Assembly: GCA_030068145.1 (NCBI GenBank)
Contig: JAPJBO010000031.1
Coordinates: forward strand, 186,001 to 250,000
Direction of reading: 5' to 3'
Length of the DNA: 64,000 nt
From: Diplonema papillatum
Lineage: Eukaryota > Euglenozoa > Diplonemea > Diplonemida > Diplonemidae
The position numbers and the translations under genes are program-made. Below are positions 51,660-62,430 of this stretch, piece by piece (positions within the stretch are counted from its first letter, which is position 1; each line of letters opens with the position of its first letter). The notes beneath the pieces are model-generated. The model was not told the origin of the DNA, ran no database searches, and worked only from the letters and a program-made list of their open reading frames with translations.

Positions 51660-52056
51660 CTGTGTTGAGGGTTTTCTGAACGCTTACGCCTGCCACTGAA
51701 CCCGGGTTTACCTGTGTTTCGTGAGCACATTTACCTGTGTTTCGTGTGGGCGACAGCACATTTACCTGTGTTTCGTGTGGGCGACAGCACATTTACCTGT
51801 GTTTCGTGTGGGCGACAGCACATTTACCTGTGTTTCGTGTGAGCGACAGCACATTTACCTGTGTTTCGTGTGGGCGACAGCACATTTACCTGTGTTTCGT
51901 GTGGGCGACAGCACATTTACCTATCTTTGAGATTGGAATGTTGTTGCGATAGTGGAGAGTCATCGGCGTGCTGATGAGTACCACACTATACGTTACCTCC
52001 CTTTGAGATTTTGCAACTGGCAGCCTCTAGGACTTCTACATCTGCTTATACAAACG
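51660..52056 (-). mobile_element. RepA copy, antisense, with a 31-bp internal amplification
   Basis: The minus strand begins with AAGCAGATGTAGAAGTCC near 52050 and follows RepA. In the middle, ACATTTACCTGTGTTTCG then TGTGGGCGACAGC repeats about seven times every 31 bp at 51725-51920. The repeated unit is a piece of RepA itself. Confidence 0.8.
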
Positions 52057-52111
52057 AAAACAGGAGACAGCAAAGAAGCACAAACCCCCCCTTCTCCGAA
52101 AGAACAACAAC

Positions 52112-52576
52112 ATGCCGCACGATGACGACAACTCGAGGGACGGTGTTTACCCAGCGAACCCGTACGCCGACACGAAGCCCAGCGCGCCGCCGCAGCCGGT
52201 GCCCCACCACGGCGGGTATCCCGCCCAAGGCTACCAGCAACAGCAGGGAGGGTACCAGCAGCAGCCGTACCAGGGGCAACCGGCCTACGGGGTGCCGGTG
52301 CAAGCCGGCCCGTACGGGAACCAGCCGTACCCGCAGCCGGCGATGGGCCAGGAGCAGGAGTTCCGCGTGAACGGGCAGGTCATCCGCGGGCAGCTGGTGT
52401 CGCGGGAGAGCCTCCCCAACGGCGGGCAGCGCATGATCATCCGGCAGTACCTTCCGAACGGCGCGGTGAAGGAGACCACTGTCGTCGAGAAGGGCAACGA
52501 CGGTAGCGCCGCGTTGGCCGGCGGTGCCTGCGGGGCGGCCCTCTGCCTCCTTTGCTGCTGTGGATGCCCGAACTAA
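52112..52576 (+). CDS. small Pro/Gln/Tyr-rich protein with Cys-rich C-terminus
   Basis: This is an intronless frame of 154 residues. It begins MPHDDDNSRDGVYPANPY, continues with a Gln/Gly/Tyr/Pro-rich low-complexity region with GGYQQQPYQGQPAYG units, then a compact charged stretch (EFRVNGQVIRGQLVSRES and MIIRQYLPNGAVKETTVV), and ends AALCLLCCCGCPN. The end recalls CYSTM-like proteins, in which a Cys-rich hydrophobic tail anchors stress-related proteins to the plasma membrane; that assignment is tentative. The start ATG follows AGAACAACAAC. An A-run of over 20 begins 27 bases after the stop. Codon use is GC-rich like the other genes. Confidence 0.8.
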   Translation: MPHDDDNSRDGVYPANPYADTKPSAPPQPVPHHGGYPAQGYQQQQGGYQQQPYQGQPAYGVPVQAGPYGNQPYPQPAMGQEQEFRVNGQVIRGQLVSRESLPNGGQRMIIRQYLPNGAVKETTVVEKGNDGSAALAGGACGAALCLLCCCGCPN

Positions 52577-52601
52577 GAAGCTGGTTTTCAGCCGGGAAAA
52601 A

Positions 52602-52625
52602 CAAAAAAAAAAAAAAAAAAAAAAA
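52602..52625 (+). other. A-tract close after the stop of the 52.1 kb gene
   Basis: An uninterrupted run of about 22 A follows GGGAAAAAC, soon after the stop. It could be a genomic copy of a poly(A) tail or a plain homopolymer. Confidence 0.5.
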
Positions 52626-52629
52626 CTCT

Positions 52630-53485
52630 TGAAAAACTGACCGGCTGATAATAATCAACCGGCTTTCGGAAGGTCTGCCGATCAGAAGGGGTTTACGGCA
52701 ACATCTTGTCGGTGCGTTGAGCTGATTTCACTTCATGAGCGGCATAGCCAAAGCTTACACCATGAAAGTCGGCTGATTTTGTGCGAGTCTGCCAGTCAAA
52801 GAATAAGGCTCGAAATTTAGTCAGCCGGCAAGCCGGCTGATGCGCACACTGGTACGTCGGGTCAAAAAATAAAGTTGGCAGCATCGGAACCTGTCGTGGA
52901 ATGATACAAAACAGGTCCCCCCGCCCCCGCGCGCGCACACGTGCTCAACGACGCCTTTTCTTTTTACCCGATGCCGCAGCATGCTTTTTTTTTTTTTTGT
53001 GTTAACAATGCATTGTTGGTACTAAAATTAGTAGTTGGCAGCGTACTACATGAAACTTACCAAAGCAGGTGAGTTCCGCTAGTGCGCACAAACAAAAGAA
53101 AGCGCCATACTAATTTTTTTTTAGAATGCATGCGTATGGGGATAGTTGGAAACATGCGTATGCCACCCTGCGCTGGGCCCAACGTACGTCACCCAGTGGG
53201 TTCGTTGACCTTCAGATTCCGACGGGAATCCGGAGAGACGACTTAGAAGCGTTGAATTCGGATCAATGCTTTCGATAATGTCGTTCGCTCGCGCGTGCGC
53301 GAAGGTGGCACGCCACGGCTAGCTTTGCGGAGTATCATGAACGCAGCCGACGGCCATAGCCATGAGCACACACACACGGTGTGGGTCTAGCCTCAGAGGC
53401 CGAGTTAAAAAAGCGGGTGTCACTGTGTGATTCGGGCACACCCTTTTTACCTCCAGCTTCTGGGGCCTCGCCGTGTACGAACAGT
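52630..53485. other. intergenic stretch, no recognised gene
   Basis: It holds RepJ relatives (52868-52920 and 53030-53090) and GCCGGCTGAT-type short palindromes near 52640 and 52820. No gene is recognised. Confidence 0.45.
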
Positions 53486-53489
53486 CGCC

Positions 53490-53620
53490 GGAGACCCTTG
53501 AAACGCTTCACGCGGGGACAGGGTTAACTATCCTCGAAAGCTGCACTTTCTTCGTGTAGTAGGGCGTCTCGTGGAGTGTGCATGGAAAAAAAACAGGGGA
53601 GATCTCATGCTCTTGCATCG
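53490..53620 (-). repeat. RepL copy, inverted relative to 23559-23692
   Basis: GGACAGGGTTAACTATCCT, GCTGCACTTTCTTCGTGTAG and GGGGAGATCTCATGC are the reverse complement of the Raptor intron 1 copy. Confidence 0.7.
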
Positions 53621-53719
53621 GGCCGTACCGTTAACCGCAATAGGTCTCCTAGGCTAAAAGAGAAAGCCTCTGGCCGACAGAACAATGTAGGTAAGGGAAG
53701 TCGCCCGACAGGCCAGCCT

Positions 53720-54115
53720 CACCCCGCTGAGCAGTCTGCAGGTTCTCAGGTTCCGTGCTGATGGGTGGCTCGCCTAATGCGTCTGTCGCTCGCAGGACCG
53801 AAGCACGGTCTGCAGCTGACGACCAAGGCCATGAGTGCACACCATTTCCAAGCACGTTCTTGCAATTTCCCCCCCATCCCCCCCCCTGAGGACCCTCCCC
53901 TCTCAGCTCTGGTAGCACGGGTGGTCCTGGCTGTGACGAGCTACGAACACAGCCGCCTGGCCAACCAGACTCACACCGCTGTCCTGTCTGCAGACACTCA
54001 GGTTCCGCGCTGATGATGGTCCGCCTTCTGTGACCGTGGCTTAAATGACCGAAAGACGGCGCAGACGGGACCAGTGCGGTGTTGAGTGCATCCATTCCAA
54101 GCACGTTCTTGCAAC
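53720..54115 (+). repeat. RepE dispersed element, diverged copy 3
   Basis: Two imperfect RepE 3' halves in tandem (CAGGTTCCGTGCTGATGG near 53748 and CAGGTTCCGCGCTGATGATG near 53999), each followed by GACCGAARCACGG-type and CATTCCAAGCACGTTCTTGC blocks. Confidence 0.65.
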
Positions 54116-54504
54116 CCCCCCACCCTCTCCGCTGTCTCTTCTGCGTCCTAGCACACTCCTCCTCGGTAATGTATGTGGGCCGAAATGTTGGGCGGTGCGT
54201 CGCTATCCTCGTGTTCTAGCTAAAAAAAATAGTTCCGTGGTTGCCTCTGACGAAAGTCTGGAAGCGAAGGACACTCGTCACTCGGAACTTAGCCCCACCC
54301 TGCCCCCTCCCCACCCGAACCCATACGTTTTGTTTTGGACGGGTTCCTGCTCCCCTTTCTACGTAGGTGGTATGGTCCTGTGGCAAAGCGAGCCGATGCC
54401 TCTCATCTCACCTTTAAAACACAGCTGAGTCACGGATGCTCTTCCGGTATTGTTGCATCGCTTCTGGACTGCTTCTTCAGCCCCTGCTCCCTTCCTACGT
54501 ACAC

Positions 54505-54590
54505 GGTGAATTCCAGCAACTTTTGCTCGAGCTAAACTTCGGCCTCAAGTGCGGGTGTGGCCACACCCGGAAATAGGGTGCGCACACCCT
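54505..54590 (+). repeat. flank shared with the 19.7-20.3 kb satellite (left)
   Basis: GTGAATTCCAGCAACTTTTG then CTCGAGCTAAA and GGCCTCAAGTGCGGGTGTGG match the unit of the palindromic satellite. Confidence 0.75.
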
Positions 54591-55105
54591 TTTGCACACC
54601 CTATTCCACACCCTATTCCACACCCTATTCCACACCCTATTCCACACCCTATTTCACACCCTATTTCACACCCTATATTCCACACCCTATTTTACACCCT
54701 ATTCCACACCCTATTCCACACCCTATTTCACACCCTATTCCACACCCTATTTCACACCCTATTTCACACCCTATTCCACACCCTATTTCACACCCTATTT
54801 CACACCCTATTCCACACCCTATTCCACACCCTATTCCACACCCTATTCCACACCCTATTTCACACCCTATTCCACACCCTATTCCACACCCTATTTCACA
54901 CCCTATTCCACACCCTATTTCACACCCTATTTCACACCCTATTCCACACCCTATTTCACACCCTATTTCACACCCTATTCCACACCCTATTCCACACCCT
55001 ATTTCACACCCTATTCCACACCCTATTTCACACCCTATTCCACACCCTATTTCACACCCTATTTCACACCCTATTCCACACCCTAATCCACATCCTATTT
55101 CACAA
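54591..55105 (+). repeat. 12-bp satellite, about 42 units
   Basis: CACACCCTATTC or CACACCCTATTT repeats with a period of 12 bp for about 510 bp, with few changes. All frames of the plus strand stay open because of the period, so the ORFs here are artefacts. Confidence 0.95.
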
Positions 55106-55190
55106 CCTATATCCGGGTGTGGCACACCCGCTTTTGGAGAGTCTGGGTTCACTCGAGCAAAAGTTGCTGGAGCTCACCGTGTAGGTGGTG
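55106..55190 (-). repeat. flank shared with the 19.7-20.3 kb satellite (right, inverted)
   Basis: CCGGGTGTGGCACACCCGC and CGAGCAAAAGTTGCTGGAGC are the inverted flank, so the 12-bp array lies inside an inverted pair. Confidence 0.75.
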
Positions 55191-55194
55191 GAGC

Positions 55195-56785
55195 TTAAGC
55201 TTTCGTTGCGTGTGTCGTGTCCGGCCCAGTTTTCTGAAAATCACCTTCCCAGCCAGTTAGTTTGGCGCGTTGCCGGCTGACTTGCACCCGCGGGCGGCGT
55301 ACAGTGCTCACCCACGGCAAGTTGGTGCTCTCCGTATGGTCCGACGAGAACTGCCAAGATAGGGAGAAGCAAGACGACGTCTTTTGCAACTGTTTTATCA
55401 ACCACACGGGAGTGTTGAGGAACTGCCGTTTCCCGGGGAAAACGAGTTTGGGCGCGTCTTATCTTGGCACATCCGGCGGAAGTGCAATACTGTTGCCTGC
55501 TGTGTCCCTTCGCCATCTGCCCAGCGCGGTTCCTCGTCGGTGCCCCAGGCATGGTTTTCCCTTCGGCAGAATAGACCGCGAACGCTGCCACGACTTGCGG
55601 GGCCACGCTTGCGCTGGGGTTGTTTCGGCCCCCGCCGCGCAACAGCTGATTGGCGTTGTCCTCACACCGAGGATGTAGCAATAGCTCTCTCTCTCTCTCT
55701 CTCTGCGCAAGCTTAGCTCCAAGAATCCCGCGAACATTCGTCATGACGTATTCCACTAACTGAAGTGACAGCTCTGAGTCCTGGTCCGAGACTCGTTCGT
55801 ACCGGGAACTAGCGTAAATCACCTGTCGTCTAGCGGCGAGGTGCTGGCCGACGTGTATTTGTGCTTGTGTGGGGCAATCCACCTATTCTTTATGGTAACA
55901 AGCTTGCTTGTCTATATCAAAACGTGTCGGATGGCAGCGCGCTATGCTAAATCACTCAAAACAGGGTTTACACACGTGCGCACGAACAAACGTTCAAACT
56001 GTCATAGAGTTTCAGATCAAGTGCTAAACAGTAGGTGGATCACCCGTGTGAGTGTTTCTCCTTTTCGTTTTCTTTTGCAGTTCACATTTCCCTTCCCGCC
56101 CAATATTGCAAAGAAAAAAAAGGAATTCGGGGAAGCCGAAAGGTCATGTTCCGCGTGCCTTCCTTGCACCCTTGAACCCATCTTTTGTTTCTCCTCGATG
56201 GCATGCGTTTCCACTCCTTTTCCATTCAATTTGCCTCTAGAATGCAGATACGGAAAAACCGGTGCATGCGAAGCTGTTTCAGGTTTGGACGACGCCACAA
56301 CAGTCCAGGCCGACCCTCCATCAACAAGAGACAACGCATCATCTGAGGCCAATCCTGCACGTCCGATCTCAAGCTTTGAGGCGAGTAATTTCACCGAACC
56401 GACTACTGTCCTGTGGTTGACGTCATTGCGGCATCATAATATTATGGTACACGGTCTTCAGAAGCTGGAGCTGGAGAGAGTGTGCCCGAGTAAAGCGGGT
56501 GTGCTATATGCACACTCGAAAAGCAGTGTGACTCCCGCTCTTTTGACTCCAGCTTTGATCCAGTTTCTGTTGTCATGCCTGGATGCTTTCGAAAATTGGT
56601 AGCCACTTGGCCTAGGCAGTACCGCCAAACGCGTAAAACTGAATAGCCACGGGTAACCCTCGAGGTGGACTCGCTGGTGACAAGGCTTAGCTGGGGCAAC
56701 AGTAGTAACGGTAGCTTCCCCGTTTACCTCAGCGCAAGGATACGCACACCGCAACCAGTTTCATTATGAAAGATGGCGCTCACCT
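55195..56785. other. intergenic stretch, unrecognised ORFs
   Basis: Frames at 55262-55678 and 55841-56602 (plus) and 55241-55882 (minus) are longer than chance would often give, but none has a recognisable domain. A (CT)n tract lies near 55684. RepD-like ATTGGTAGCCACTTGG occurs at 56595. Confidence 0.35.
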
Positions 56786-56787
56786 TA

Positions 56788-57375
56788 GTCAGGCTCAAGA
56801 CTGCGTACTGCCCATGCCCAGTAGACTGCCTACTGCCCAGCCAGCCTCAAGACTGTCTACTGCCGATGCCCACTCAGACTCAAGACTGTCTTCTGCCCAG
56901 GCACAAGACTGCCTACTGCCCATGCCCAGTAGACTGCCTACTGCCCATGCTCAGTAGACTGCCTACTGCCCATGCCCAGCAGACTGCCTACTGCCCATGA
57001 CCAGTAGACTGCCTACTGCCCATGCCCAGCAGACTGCCTACTGCCCATGACCAGTAGACTGCCTACTGCCCATGCTCAGTAGACTGCCTACTGCCATGCC
57101 CAGTAGACTGCCTACTGCCCATGCCCAGTAGACTGCCTACTGCCCATGACCAGTAGACTGCCTACTGCCCATGCTCAGTAGACTGCCTACTGCCCATGCC
57201 CAGTAGACTGCCTACTGCCCATGCTCAGTAGACTGCCTACTGCCCATGCCCAGCCAGTCAGACTTAAGACTGCCTACAACTCAGACTCAAGACTGCCTTC
57301 TGCCCAGGCACAAGACTGCCTACTGCCCGGTCAGGCTCAACACTGCTTACTGCCCATGCCCAGTCAGGCTCAAGA
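56788..57375. repeat. 25-bp minisatellite upstream of TRAPPC12
   Basis: CAGTAGACTGCCTACTGCCC then ATGCC recurs about 20 times with a period of 25 bp, with diverged ends (CAGGCTCAAGACTGC). It ends about 140 bp before the TRAPPC12 start codon. Confidence 0.9.
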
Positions 57376-57512
57376 CTCGCCTACCGCCTGTGGCAACTGT
57401 TGTGCTCACGGGTACGCACGTACCAGCACACCCTGCAGTAGCCCCGGTGGGCTCCGACCAACGAAGAAGAATCCGCGACAGGTCTGAGGGTGGGGGGTCG
57501 TGTTGTGTAGCG

Positions 57513-58355
57513 ATGGCGTCCGCCACGGATGGGGACATGGTGCCCCGCCCGACGCCGGACGCGGCGCCCCGGGTGCCGGAGCCGACGCCGGAGGAGCGGA
57601 TCCACCGCTTTTACGAAGTGCAAGGCATGCAGGCGCCGCCGCCGCAGGACGTCGTGATCGCGTCGACCGTCACACCCGACAGCGAAGGCGCCGAAGAGCT
57701 GGCCAGGGTCGGCGCTTGGAAGGAGCTGGTGAAGCTCTGCAACCTGCACGTCTACAGCAACACTAGCAGCTGCGACGCGAAGGAAAGCGTGCGCCGCGTC
57801 CACCTCCATGCCATCGCCCTCGTCAAGCTTGACAAGCGGGCGCAAGCCAGCGATCTGCTGGAAACCCTCCCGAGAGAGGGCCTTCCGTTCTCCATCGTGC
57901 TCTTACGCGCCGAACTTCTCGCGGATTCGGAGAGTTTCAGCCGGGAAGCCAGCCAGCAAGCACTGTACGCCTTGTTGGAGGAGCACCCCGCGAATCAATC
58001 CCCGCTGGTGGATCGGCGGCGGAAAGCCGTCGTGCTGGCGCTTGTTTCGAGCCACTTGGCGCTCAACCAAGTCGGGTGCGCAATCAAGCTTCTGGCGCAG
58101 GCTGCGGCGGTTTACCCGGCGGACCCGAAGCTACTGCACCGGTACGCGAGCCTCCTGATGCAGACCGGGCACGTCGACTCGGCCCGCGCCGTCTACGACA
58201 CCGTGTGCGCGCTGCCCCCGCAAACCCCGCAGCGGCAGCAGACCATCAACATCCTGTCCGGGCTCCTCGCCATCTGCAACGGCAACTTCGCCGCCGCCGA
58301 AGCCGCGTTCAGCTCCGGCGTCACGCCGAGCAACTGCGTCAACATGAACAACAAG
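57513..58355 (+). CDS. TRAPPC12: TRAPPC12 (TRAPP complex subunit 12), exon 1
   Basis: TRAPPC12 is a TPR subunit of the TRAPPIII tethering complex, which acts as a Rab exchange factor in ER-Golgi traffic and autophagy. Exon 1 encodes 281 residues: a disordered acidic/Pro start (MASATDGDMVPRPTPD), then helical TPR-type repeats (WKELVKLCNLHVYSN, LLRAELLADSESFSRE, KAVVLALVSSHLALNQVG, KLLHRYASLLMQTGHVDSA, INILSGLLAICNGNFAAAE). The order and the last repeat match the C-terminal half of human TRAPPC12; the protein seems to lack the long N-terminal part. The frame is open upstream of the ATG, through the minisatellite, but 57513 is the first ATG with gene-like sequence after it. Donor AACAACAAG|GTCCGC, phase 0. 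Confidence 0.85.
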
Positions 58356-58382
58356 GTCCGCGGGCCCTTTTTCTTCTACGCT

Positions 58383-58455
58383 TTTTTGTAGTTGTATAGT
58401 TTTCTCCCCCCCAGCCTCCGTCGAAATGAGCACAAGGCAGTCCATCGAGTGTTTT
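58383..58455 (+). mobile_element. RepA 3' fragment
   Basis: TTGTAGTTGTATAGTTTTCTC to CAGTCCATCGAGTGTTTTT; it starts within 30 bases of the exon 1 donor. Confidence 0.65.
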
Positions 58456-58458
58456 TGT

Positions 58459-58655
58459 TTTACATAAGCGCCAACTTGAGAGGAAATGCTCGACGATGCT
58501 GCCCGACAAGAACAGAGGGATCCCAAGTGCTGTAACCACCGAACCACGTGTTGAACGGACGTGAGGTCATGCGGGTCTACCCCCTACACGACAAATCACA
58601 CAAACAAAACAGGTCAAAGTCCTGAGGGAGAAAACAGCACACAAGCGAAGAACCA
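58459..58655 (+). mobile_element. RepB SINE-like element, copy 5
   Basis: It directly follows the RepA piece with TACATAAGCGCCAACTTGAG and continues to AGCGAAGAACCAATGG; the 3' T-rich part is missing. Confidence 0.65.
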
Positions 58656-58675
58656 ATGGCAGCATGTTTGGGAGA

Positions 58676-60083
58676 AGATTAGCCTAACGTTCATACCGTA
58701 TTTGTAAAAAAGACGTACCGGAAAAAGTCACAAAACTTTTCCCCCAGAGCCCGCGGGTGCATCTTTTTTCCGGTACGTCTTACTTCCGGTACATAATAAT
58801 TCTGAACCATCTCGGAGGGGCTATTTTCCCCTACCACTGGCGTTCGACTTCATACGCCCTCTTCGCTTCCTCTTTCGGAGCCTCGCTTACACTTCTCTAG
58901 ATACGCCGGCCACCCGCCGTGCTGCCGTGGCGCTCTGGCAATCCGCATCAGCACAAGAGAACACGACGAGTATCGAATTTGTTTCTGGGCGCGGTTCAAC
59001 CGTTTTCCCTGTGACCCGTCGAACATGGCTCCCTCGTGCACACATCATTTTTTGTTGGGCGGCGCGCTGGTGGCGCGGTGCGCTGGTTCGATGCAGTTGT
59101 CGTTTTTTGCAGTGTTTCTTGCTGGTCCACGTTGCAGACCTTTTTCGACGATATGTTGCTCGAGATCAGCTCCGATAAAGAGATCTGCGGCAAATAGACC
59201 CGAGGACCAAAGTATATGTACGTGGTTCGTCCCGCCAGAGTTCGAGGTGGATCCATGTGGAATGGTGATCGTAGAAATCAAAATCCATTTCGGATTTTCT
59301 GCCTGTCGGGTGATATCATCAATTCCCCGAGTTCCGGGGGTTTCGCCACTTGCCCCGACGTGGCAACATCATTGCGCTGGTAGTTTTGACCTTTTTGGCG
59401 TGGATCTACGGTGCAAAGTCTTGCCAATCCGCGGTGTAGTTTCCGTGCCCACTGCCCTGAACATTGGAAAACCCCACAAACCACGCACATGCTATTTGTT
59501 TCCTGGGTCCATTTTCCGCGAATCTCTTCATCGGAGCAGAACGTGAGCATAAATTCGACAAAAGCGGTCTGCTACGTGGACCAGCGAGAAAATCTCCCCA
59601 ACAAAGGAATTGATGGCGCACCGGTGCGGAGGTCGGTGCAGCCCACACAGTATCCACATCGACACTGCATTGGTGAGTCCATGCAGAGCTACGAGCCGGC
59701 CCACGGTTTGGTAGTCTTCTGGAAACCTTGTGTTGTTCCTGCGCGGGAGGCATCTGCCACAACTTCATCTGCCGTGGCCTGTCCAGCCGGCACGATCTGC
59801 TGAGCTGGCAGGATTGGGGCAGCAGCGGAATCTCGAAGAAAAGCGCAGCGTATTGTATTGTTGCGTCTTGATTTGATCCTGGATGTGGCTGTTGCAGGAA
59901 AGGCAGTTGCGCACGCACTGTGTGACAAATTCCAGCAGAACCCAACCAAGCGGAAAAAGTCACAAAGTTTTTCCCTGAGGCCCGCGGGTACATCTTTTTT
60001 CCGGTACGTCTTATTTTCGGTACATAATTGTTCCGGTACGTCTTTTTTCCAAGTACGGTATTCACTCACTAACAGGCTAATCC
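58676..60083. mobile_element. foldback-2: 1.4 kb element with inverted ends
   Basis: The left end GATTAGCCTAACG and TACCGTATTTG then AAAAAGACGTACCGG is matched inverted by CCGGTACGTCTTTTTTCC, AGTACGGTATTCA and AGGCTAATCC at the right. Each end also carries ACGTACCGGAAAAA/TTTTTTCCGGTACGT palindromes around GAAAAAGTCACAAA. Inside, about 59085-59240 and 59465-59600 form another inverted repeat, as both encode LAGPRxRPL-like peptides on opposite strands. No transposase is seen. Related to foldback-1. Confidence 0.7.
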
Positions 60084-60424
60084 TCCCCCCGGCACGTACA
60101 AACAAAACCCAACGACGCAGCATTGCTGGGTGATAAGAGTTAGCTGGCAGCATACTGCGCACAACTTTTAGGATCCCTCGTTTGTGCGTGCCGTTTCCCT
60201 ACCCTGTGAGTTGGTTCCACCCATCAGAAACCCATTTGCTGCCCCTTTCAAGTGGCTTTATACGCCAGAAACCTATTTGTAGACGGTGCCTGTCTCTATT
60301 TTCCCCCCTTGCGCCCAGTAGAAATTGCCGGGAAAATAAGGAACTTTGCGAGAAAATAAGGATTTTGCGGGAAACCGTAGGAGAAAGTAGAAAGGGAAAC
60401 TAGAGTTTTCGTTGACCGCACTAC

Positions 60425-60525
60425 CCTGAGCCCAAATCCTGGACGTGGTTTCGGGTGGCAAATTTGGCAAATGATCATGATCAGAAGGTCCTACTTGGGC
60501 GGTTCAGTTTCCTCACACATTGTAT
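60425..60525 (-). repeat. RepM copy, inverted
   Basis: GGCAAATGATCATGATCAGA, GGGCGGTTCAGTTTCCTCAC; the reverse complement of the RepM in Raptor intron 2. Confidence 0.65.
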
Positions 60526-60574
60526 GCAGTGGCTTATATATGGGTCTGGTGCTCGGACCAAGTCCGAGCAACCA

Positions 60575-60720
60575 AGAAGAAGAAAAAGAAAAAGGCCGCT
60601 CTGGGTCCAGGAACGTGACGGTCAACCACAGCTTGCAAGGCTTGAGTCGGAGGCAGCACAGTGCCACAACCCCGTCCGCTCTGCCCTGCGGCTGACGTCT
60701 CGACGAGCTTATGTTCAGCT
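60575..60720 (+). repeat. RepD copy 3 (5' half)
   Basis: AGAAAAAGGCCGCTC to TCTCGACGAGCTTATGTTCA, then diverges. Confidence 0.7.
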
Positions 60721-60724
60721 ACTG

Positions 60725-61595
60725 CACTTTTGGATCATCGTTGAAGCAACGTACAGCCTCAATCTTGGAACCTGCGACTGGCCCAATAGCTTGAAAAAAG
60801 TTTCCGCGCCTGCGGCGCTGGTATTTCTGGCTTGTGTATTGTTTCATGACGTGTTGCCAAGAAAGCGAAGACCGCAGGTCCGCCCTGCTGTTGCAGATTA
60901 CTGCCAAGTGTTCTTGAATGACCCCGGCACTACCCCAACACTCGCCTTCTTCGCATGGCTCTTTTGCTTCCCGAAAGACAGTGTCTGTGGTGGACAGTAG
61001 TGACAACCACAAAAGAGGTGCACCCTGTCGGGTACATAAACGTGCAGTTGTGCCGCAACTGGGATTTTTAGTAACTCCGAGCAACTTATGGACAGTTACG
61101 GGGGAGTACTTTTTATATATAAGGCCCTGATTGTATGTGGCTAAAAAAAAAAAAAAAACGGGTTTTTTTTACTCCGCTTTTTTTTGGACTCTACCATTGC
61201 CAAAAAGTAGGCAGGGTTGGTCAGAATACCTGAAAACGACACAGGGTGGATACAAGTACTCCACAAGGGGATTCACAGCGACCACGCATGCTAACGCATT
61301 AACACGACACTTCACGGTGAAACCTTGAGGAAGAGCCTCAAGACCCGCACAGCAGGTGCACATTTCGAAGAAAGTAAAGTCTTCACACCAGAGCAGACCG
61401 ATTAATTCATGCAAGTCGAAACGCAAGCTGGACACACAACCAGAGAGCTCTCGCGATCCTTGTGTACTGCGGTGGCTTGCGCTGTGCTGAATTGCGCAGA
61501 ATCAGCATCAAGGACGTTTGATTGCAAAGGATGCTCACAACACAAGAAGATGATTTTCGTGGCATATCAGGGCCTGAAGAGTGCGAAAACTAGAA
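60725..61595. other. TRAPPC12 intron stretch, no recognised gene
   Basis: TTTTTATATATAAGG near 61109 is TATA-like but no gene follows. A16 and T8 runs lie near 61143 and 61163. No open frame is convincing. Confidence 0.4.
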
Positions 61596-61832
61596 TGAAG
61601 CCACGAGAGCTAGACCGAAGCCACTAGAACGAAGCCGTGAGGGCTAGACCGAAGCCACTAGAATGAAGCCGTGCGAGCTAGACCGAAGCCACTAGAATGA
61701 AGCCGTGAGAGCTAGACCGAAGCCACTAGAATGAAGCCGTGAGAGCTAGACCGAAGCCACTAGAATGAAGCTGTGAGAGCTAGACCGAAGCCACAAGAAT
61801 GAAGCTGTGAGAGCTAGACCGAAGCCCAGCCT
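61596..61832. repeat. 34-bp minisatellite
   Basis: AATGAAGCCGTGAGAGCTAG then ACCGAAGCCACTAG recurs about six or seven times with a period of 34 bp (for example 61635 and 61669). Confidence 0.85.
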
Positions 61833-61839
61833 GGGAAAA

Positions 61840-62430
61840 AAAATTTGCGTAGCCGGTAATAAAACAACGTATTACCGGAAAATACAAGCCTTTTTCCCGG
61901 TAATAAATAGCTATTTCCTCCGGGAAATTACAGAGCTTTTTGCCCCCTCAGTGGTTCCCGGTCCCGAGCCGGGAGGCGAGGGAGCGAAAACCACTGAGGG
62001 GGAAAAAATGGCCCGAGGGATGTTTTTCTCCCGAGCCCTGAATGCTTCCCGGAGAAATGATATTTTTTCCCCGGCTGGCGGACTTTTATTCCCGATTGCA
62101 GACTGAGATGAGATGCGTCCTGGGGCGCTGTGCCAGCTTTTTTCCCCGCGAAATGCTAGATTTCGTCTGGGGTGCATGCTGTTGCTGCTTTTGCTGCTGG
62201 CCAGATTGGCACTTGTGTACGGCGGGCAAAATAAAATAGTGTCACTACTGGACTTGGCGACACGTGGCTGTGCGACCTTGGCGAGTTGTGGGCCTAGACA
62301 CCCAATCTTGCCACAGGTGGGGGAAAAATAAATCAAAAATCCACATGTGGTACCTGTGGATCCACAAGTGGGAGCACACGTGGGGGGAAAAAGTCCAAAC
62401 ATATTAACATGTGGAAATCCACACGTTCCA
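61840..62430. repeat. cluster of palindromes in the TRAPPC12 intron
   Basis: CCCCCTCAGTGGTT (61942) pairs with AACCACTGAGGGGG (61989) around a CCCGAGCCGGG core. CGGTAATAAA/TTACCGGAAA stems lie at 61850-61915. CCACATGTGG, CCACAAGTGG and CCACACG motifs repeat at 62341-62425. Confidence 0.6.

Noticed and set aside
54591-55105. CRISPR-like regular array
   Set aside because: There are no unique spacers between repeats; it is a simple satellite in a eukaryotic setting.
54549-55198. Three long overlapping ORFs of about 160-213 codons in different frames
   Set aside because: They arise because a 12-bp unit without stops is repeated about 42 times; the peptides are pure tandem repeats.
59025-60065. 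ORFs on both strands of foldback-2 as genes
   Set aside because: The two frames encode similar peptides because the region is an inverted repeat; no domain is recognised.
61405-61440. 16S-like ATGCAAGTCGAAACGCAAG
   Set aside because: Only about 12 bases match the bacterial or plastid 16S start and no neighbouring rRNA sequence follows.
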